A stretch of 64,000 bases of DNA, taken from the NCBI GenBank assembly GCA_049323915.1, contig JBMOPC010000049.1, positions 36,982 to 100,981 on the forward strand, read 5' to 3'. The translations under genes were made by a program, and so were the position numbers. This DNA comes from BRHc4a sp049323915. Lineage in GTDB: Bacteria; Bacillota; Desulfotomaculia; Desulfotomaculales; Desulfocucumaceae. This document shows positions 59,923-64,000 of the stretch, piece by piece. Below the pieces are notes generated by a model, which was not told where the DNA came from, made no database searches, and saw only the letters and a program-made list of their open reading frames with translations. Numbering within the stretch: the first letter of the stretch is position 1; each line of letters begins with the position of its first letter.

Positions 59923-60059
59923 ATGCACACCCCCCATCTTTCTAGATGCCGGGTTAACAGCTTTATCTACTTTCGCCGGAAAATGAATATTTCCTTTTGC
60001 CGGGGCACTGCCCGGACCCGGACCGTGCAACAATATTTTGCCCCAATTATTTGCAAAAG

Positions 60060-60096
60060 CAAAAAAGGAGCCGTAGTTTTCAGCAATACGGCTCCT
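60060..60096 (-). terminator. Terminator of the SRP RNA
   Basis: Minus strand GGAGCCGTA ... TACGGCTCC followed by a run of six T, 21 bases after the SRP RNA. Confidence 0.85.
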
Positions 60097-60116
60097 CCAT
60101 CACAATCAAATTTTAA

Positions 60117-60386
60117 GGCCGCGCACCCACCTTTGAATAATAACTTCCGGGCGTTACCCCTGCAGGTAGCTCAGACCAGGCTCCCTTGCGGCACCCGCAG
60201 TGCATCCCTTAGTGCTGCTTCCGCCAGGACCTGACACGGTTCAGGAGTCTCCGTCGCGCAAGACCCAATCGTCAACACCCCTTACAAGGGCCGGACCCCA
60301 CAAGCTAAACCCGGGGGTGGGAATTCAATCCCGCTGTAGCGGTTTGCGGGTTCAGGGCACCGCCAGCTCCCCATCTAGCACGGCCA
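60117..60386 (-). ncRNA. ffs: Signal recognition particle RNA, long (Bacillus) type
   Basis: About 270 nt. The minus strand begins GGCCGTGCTAGATGGGGAG, continues GGTGCCCTGAACCCGCAA, has the Ffh-binding hairpin GTCAGGTCCTGGCGGAAGCA, and closes with GGTAACGCC and GTGCGCGGCC, which pairs with the 5' end. The Alu-domain sequence and the position beside dnaX and tRNA-Ser match Bacillus scr RNA. Confidence 0.95.
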
Positions 60387-60401
60387 ATAATAAAAAAAAA
60401 C

Positions 60402-60491
60402 TGGCGGAGAGAGCGAGATTCGAACTCGCGAAACGGTTCCCCGTTCACACGCTCTCCAGGCGTGCGCCTTCATCCACTCGGCCATCTCTCC
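60402..60491 (-). tRNA. tRNA-Ser (GGA anticodon)
   Basis: A 90-base class II tRNA: acceptor GGAGAGA / TCTCTCC, discriminator G and encoded CCA. Anticodon loop CTGGAGA gives anticodon GGA (reads TCC, TCT), and the long variable arm is GAACGGGGAACCGTTTC. Sixteen bases upstream of the SRP RNA, as in Bacillus. Confidence 0.95.
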
Positions 60492-60624
60492 GTGGACTCG
60501 ACCGGCACGGACAATCACTCCCGCAACCGGCGAAAATTATTATACATCGAATTATGGCCAATTGCAAGAACTTTTAATATTTACAGTTCCGCCAACAAAA
60601 GGGTACGGTTTTCGGGGTTCGAAG

Positions 60625-61803
60625 TCAAATAACCCCCATCTGCCTGCCCACCACGGCTATCCTGTCAACGGCCCATTCCAGGTCCTGCCGCCGGTGGACA
60701 GCCGTTACGCTGAAGCGTATTCTGGCAGTGTTTTCGGGGACTGTAGGAGGCCGTACGGCCACTGTTGCGATCCCTTCCTCATGAAGTCTCCGGCTGAACA
60801 GAACAGTCTTTTCATCGGTCCCGATGACGATGGGAACTATCTGCGACTGGCTGCCGCAGGTATCGAACCCCAGCCGGGACAGGGCGGTCCGGAAATAACG
60901 GCTGTTGTCCGAAAGCGCCCGGCGGCTGGAGCTGTCCTCCGAAACAATACTTATGGCTGCTTCTATTGCCCCCAGGACGGCTGGAGGCAGCGCGGTTGTA
61001 AAAATAAAACTCCTCATTTTGTTGACAAGATAATCAATAAGCCATTGGCCGCCCACAACGTATGCGCCGAAAGAACCCATCGCCTTGCTGAAGGTCCCCA
61101 TCTGAACATCCACTTTATACTGCAGCCCCAGGTGGTGGGCCATCCCCTGGCCCCGGCTGCCGATTACGCCTCCGCTGTGGGCTTCGTCCACCATCAGAAT
61201 GGCGTTGTAACGATCTTTAAGATCCACCAGCCCCTCCAGGAGGGCCACATCGCCGTCCATGCTGAATACGGCGTCGGTGACAATAAGCTTTTTCCTGTCC
61301 GGGGGCGTTTTTTTAAGCAGCCATTCAAGGTGGTCCAGGTCATTATGGCGGTAGCGGTTGTTTTCGGCCCTGCTTAAAATGATTCCGTCAATTATGCTGG
61401 CATGGTTCAGTTTATCGCTGAACACTGCCGTATCCCGGCCCGCCAGGGCCTGTATAATGCCTGTATTGGCCGTGTAGCCGCTGTTGAATATCAGCCCGCC
61501 CCCGGCTCCCTTCCACCGGACCAGCGCCGATTCAGCCTCCCGGTAAGCGGGGTGGTTACCCACCACCAGCCTGGAGGCGGTGGCCCCGGCGCCGTACTTT
61601 TCCACGGCCTCGATGGCGGCCCTCTTCAGCCTCTCGTCCCCGGCAAGTCCCAGGTAATTGTTGGAGGAAAGGTTAAGCATACTGCGGCCGTCAATCTTCA
61701 GCCAGGGATCTTTAGCCCCGTCAACCTCCACCAGCCTTCTTCTCCGGGAGACGGCATCCAGTTTCTCCAGCTCTTCCTTCAACTCATCTGCCCAGGACCG
61801 CAT
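60625..61803 (-). CDS. bioF: 8-amino-7-oxononanoate synthase
   Basis: A 392-residue PLP enzyme condensing pimeloyl thioester with alanine. LNLSSNNYLGLAGD, VDEAHSGGVIG and TFSKAMGSFGAYVVGG, whose Lys binds PLP, are diagnostic for alpha-oxoamine synthases; bio context supports BioF. ATG with GAGGGG upstream; its start overlaps the end of bioD by 20 bases. Confidence 0.9.
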   Translation of the reverse strand: MRSWADELKEELEKLDAVSRRRRLVEVDGAKDPWLKIDGRSMLNLSSNNYLGLAGDERLKRAAIEAVEKYGAGATASRLVVGNHPAYREAESALVRWKGAGGGLIFNSGYTANTGIIQALAGRDTAVFSDKLNHASIIDGIILSRAENNRYRHNDLDHLEWLLKKTPPDRKKLIVTDAVFSMDGDVALLEGLVDLKDRYNAILMVDEAHSGGVIGSRGQGMAHHLGLQYKVDVQMGTFSKAMGSFGAYVVGGQWLIDYLVNKMRSFIFTTALPPAVLGAIEAAISIVSEDSSSRRALSDNSRYFRTALSRLGFDTCGSQSQIVPIVIGTDEKTVLFSRRLHEEGIATVAVRPPTVPENTARIRFSVTAVHRRQDLEWAVDRIAVVGRQMGVI

Positions 61804-62524
61804 TTTCTCCCCTCGATCCTTCTTCCCGTGCCCAAAAGGCCGCTACTGCCTCCAGGTCGATACACTCCTCCAGCGCGTCTATCACTTCATCCCTCCCCGG
61901 GTTTTCCCCAATCCAGGGCAGTGAACCCAGGAAGGGCACATTCCCGTAGCGGACAATCATACCGGCGTTGGTCTTTTCCGCCACCCCCACAGGGGTACGG
62001 CCCAATCCCGAAAATATAATCCCGGCGATCTCCAGCCCACGCCTGCGGGCGTACTCCACTGTGAGCAGGGTGTGGTTTACCGTCCCCAGCCCGGGACGGG
62101 CCACTATAACCAGAGGCAGTCCCAGGGCCGCGGCGGCGTCCGCCACCAGGCCGTCCTCCACATACGGAACGGCCAGCCCCCCGGCCCCTTCCACCACCAG
62201 AAATGAATGCTTCCTCTTAAGGGCTTCATATCCCCCGGCAATATCGGCCAAATTCACCCGGAGTCCCGCCCTCCGCAATGCCAGGAGCGGCGCCAGGGGC
62301 TCCTCCGTGGCGTAGGGGCAGATCATTTCCGGTTCGTCCTCCACACCGGACAGGCAACGCAGGCGGTAGGCGTCCCCTTCCGGGTGACTGGCCGGGTGGC
62401 CGCTCTGTACCGGTTTATACACACCAGCATCAATCCCTCTGCGGCGTAGCGCCCCGGCCAGGCCGCCGGCTACCAGTGTCTTTCCCACCCCGGTGTCGGT
62501 GGCGGTTACGAAAAACCCGCTCAT
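61784..62524 (-). CDS. bioD: Dethiobiotin synthetase
   Basis: A 246-residue BioD. P-loop TATDTGVGKTLVAGG near residue 8, KPVQSGHP, and LVVEGAGGLAVPYVED are the classic motifs. Closes the ureido ring of dethiobiotin. ATG at 62524 has GGAGG upstream. Confidence 0.94.
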   Translation of the reverse strand: MSGFFVTATDTGVGKTLVAGGLAGALRRRGIDAGVYKPVQSGHPASHPEGDAYRLRCLSGVEDEPEMICPYATEEPLAPLLALRRAGLRVNLADIAGGYEALKRKHSFLVVEGAGGLAVPYVEDGLVADAAAALGLPLVIVARPGLGTVNHTLLTVEYARRRGLEIAGIIFSGLGRTPVGVAEKTNAGMIVRYGNVPFLGSLPWIGENPGRDEVIDALEECIDLEAVAAFWAREEGSRGENAVLGR

Positions 62525-62554
62525 TCCTCGCACCTCCGTCCGGAAGGCATCCGG

Positions 62555-63919
62555 CTATTCACCGGTAACATCGGCTATGGCCCTGTAAAGAATGTCCGTC
62601 ATTTCATCCAGTTCCTCAACGGTTGTCGTCAGAGGAGGCATAAAGACTATAACGTTGCCCAGCGGCCGGGCCAGCATCCCCAGCTCCCGCGTCCGTCTTG
62701 AGACGCGGACGCCTATACGGTCCGCCCAGTCATACGGCTTTTTGGTTTTCCTGTCCGCAACCAGCTCTATCCCGGTCATGAACCCTTTCTGCCGAACGTC
62801 ACCCACGTGGGGCAAACGGTAAAACCGGCTCAGAATACCGCTTAAGCTTACGGATTTTTGTGCCACGCTGTTGACCAGTCCGTTTTCACGGAAAAGCTCC
62901 AGGTTTGCCAGCGCCACGGCGCACCCCAGCTGGTTGCCGGTGTAGCTGTGGCCGTGGAAAAATGTTTTCATCTCCTCGTAATCACCCAGGAAGGCGTTAT
63001 AAATTTCGTCGGTGGTAACGGTTATGGCCATCGGGAGATATCCCCCTGTTATTCCCTTGCCCGCCGTAAGTATATCCGGGGTCACCCCTTCGTGCTGACA
63101 GGCGAACATGGCCCCGGTGCGGCCAAAGCCGGTGGCCACCTCGTCGGCAATGAGCAAAACGCCGTAGCGGGTGCAAAGATCCCTCATCCCCCGTAAGAAC
63201 CCATCAGGCATCACTATTATCCCGCTGGCCCCCTGGACTATGGGCTCCACTATGACTGCGGCAACATCGGCGGCATTTTCCAGCAGGGCCTCCTCCAGCA
63301 GACCAAGGTGATGATCCCTGACCCCGGCATGGTCCCCACAAAGTGGCGAACGGTATATGTACGGGTAGGGCACCTTGATGGAAGGAAACAACAGGTGTTC
63401 AAAGGCCTTGTGATAAATGTCTATGGCCCCCACCGAAACGGCCCCGATGGTATCCCCGTGGTAGGCCTCCTTCATGGTGATGAACCGCCTTTTTTCGGGC
63501 GCCCCCCTGTGCCGCCAGTACTGGAAGGCCATTTTCACCGCTATTTCCACCGACGTGGCCCCGTTGTCGGAATAAAACACCTTGGCAAGACCCTCGGGCA
63601 TTATCTGGATAAGCCTTTCGGCCAGCAGTATTGACGGTATATTGGCCATCCCCAGCAGCGTGGAATGGGCTATCAGCCCCAGCTGTTCCCGGATTGCCCC
63701 GTCCAGTTCGGGCACCCGGTGGCCGTGCACGTTGAGCCATATTGAAGAAACCCCGTCCCAGTACTGGTTTCCCAGCACGTCATACAGCTTCCTCCCCTCG
63801 CCCCCGGCTATTATAACGGGGTCGTCGGCCAGGTAGTCCTTCATCTGGGTGAAAGGGTGCCATACATATCTCTTGTCCTTTTCGGCCAATTCCCGGTATA
63901 TGTACTCCTTCGGATTCAC
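62555..63919 (-). CDS. bioA: Adenosylmethionine-8-amino-7-oxononanoate aminotransferase
   Basis: A 454-residue class III aminotransferase. WHPFTQMKDYL at the N-terminus is the BioA hallmark; LLIADEVATGFGRTGAMFA and TAGKGITGGYLPMA (PLP lysine) follow. Uses SAM as amino donor. GTG start with GAGGGG upstream. First gene of bioA-bioD-bioF; bioB is not in the window. Confidence 0.96.
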   Translation of the reverse strand: MNPKEYIYRELAEKDKRYVWHPFTQMKDYLADDPVIIAGGEGRKLYDVLGNQYWDGVSSIWLNVHGHRVPELDGAIREQLGLIAHSTLLGMANIPSILLAERLIQIMPEGLAKVFYSDNGATSVEIAVKMAFQYWRHRGAPEKRRFITMKEAYHGDTIGAVSVGAIDIYHKAFEHLLFPSIKVPYPYIYRSPLCGDHAGVRDHHLGLLEEALLENAADVAAVIVEPIVQGASGIIVMPDGFLRGMRDLCTRYGVLLIADEVATGFGRTGAMFACQHEGVTPDILTAGKGITGGYLPMAITVTTDEIYNAFLGDYEEMKTFFHGHSYTGNQLGCAVALANLELFRENGLVNSVAQKSVSLSGILSRFYRLPHVGDVRQKGFMTGIELVADRKTKKPYDWADRIGVRVSRRTRELGMLARPLGNVIVFMPPLTTTVEELDEMTDILYRAIADVTGE

Positions 63920-63939
63920 TTGTACCCCTCCCCGGAATC

Positions 63940-63967
63940 GTTAACCACAATTTTTATCTTGGTTAAC
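63940..63967 (-). promoter_or_regulatory. BirA (biotin) operator
   Basis: The inverted repeat GTTAACC (63940-63946) and GGTTAAC (63961-63967), 14 bases apart, extends to TTGTTAACC on the bio-proximal reading, the known BirA operator form (TTGTTAACC-N14/15-GGTTAACAA). It lies 20 bases upstream of the bioA start. Confidence 0.9.
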
Positions 63968-64000
63968 AATACAATGATAACACAGGTAGGAGCCGTTTTC

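Overview
The window looks like the origin-proximal part of a chromosome from an anaerobic, endospore-forming Firmicute of the Peptococcaceae type (Pelotomaculum/Desulfotomaculum-like). Pointers are the many sporulation genes (spoIID-like, yabP, yabQ, spoVT, spoVG, yabG, bofA, csfB/gin, SPOCS coat proteins), a four-subunit 2-oxoacid:ferredoxin oxidoreductase, a Bacillus-type long SRP RNA, moderate-high GC and frequent TTG/GTG starts. No species is claimed. Nearly all genes are on the minus strand.

Layout. (1) 0-23.6 kb (minus): an ordered block equivalent to Bacillus subtilis yabR-divIC-yabQ-yabP-yabO-yabN-spoVT-prsA-mfd-pth-ctc-prs-glmU-spoVG-ispE, with extra genes (rhodanese lipoprotein, LysM hydrolase, SpoIID-like lipoprotein, HU, PRC-barrel protein, threonine deaminase, GntR plus nucleotidyltransferase). 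(2) 23.8-37.6 kb: an accessory insertion between ispE and yabG. It holds small Cys-rich and cell-wall proteins, three uncharacterised proteins in a convergent/divergent cassette (25.3-26.8 kb), a two-gene SPOCS coat operon, a triple-CAP secreted protein, a trypsin-like protease, a large serine recombinase, a LysR regulator and a cold-shock protein. (3) 37.7-52 kb: yabG, ykuK, rsmA, yabE, ytaF, cobO, tatD, metG, abrB, rsmI, yabA, ricT, holB, tmk, an Orn/Lys/Arg decarboxylase and csfB, again in Bacillus-like order. (4) 52-56.4 kb: an AT-rich, repeat-rich gap and the ferredoxin oxidoreductase operon with a dedicated P-loop ATPase. (5) 56.6-60.5 kb: bofA, recR, ybaB, dnaX, SRP RNA and tRNA-Ser. 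(6) 60.6-64 kb: bioA-bioD-bioF behind a BirA operator.

RNA regulation is rich. There are two c-di-AMP (ydaO-type) riboswitches, ahead of a LysM cell-wall hydrolase and of the triple-CAP protein, a methionine-specific T-box ahead of metG, an AbrB promoter with a palindrome, and a biotin operator.

The most unusual content is non-coding. A family of degenerate heptanucleotide tandem repeats lies in at least a dozen intergenic places. Two of the larger copies are built as purine arm / hairpin / pyrimidine arm, and each sits inside the loop of another structured RNA: one in the variable arm of a c-di-AMP riboswitch, one in an unidentified long-stem element at 52.4-52.7 kb. A separate interspersed repeat of about 105 bp occurs in two full copies, each ending in a DnaA-box sequence, and in one truncated copy.
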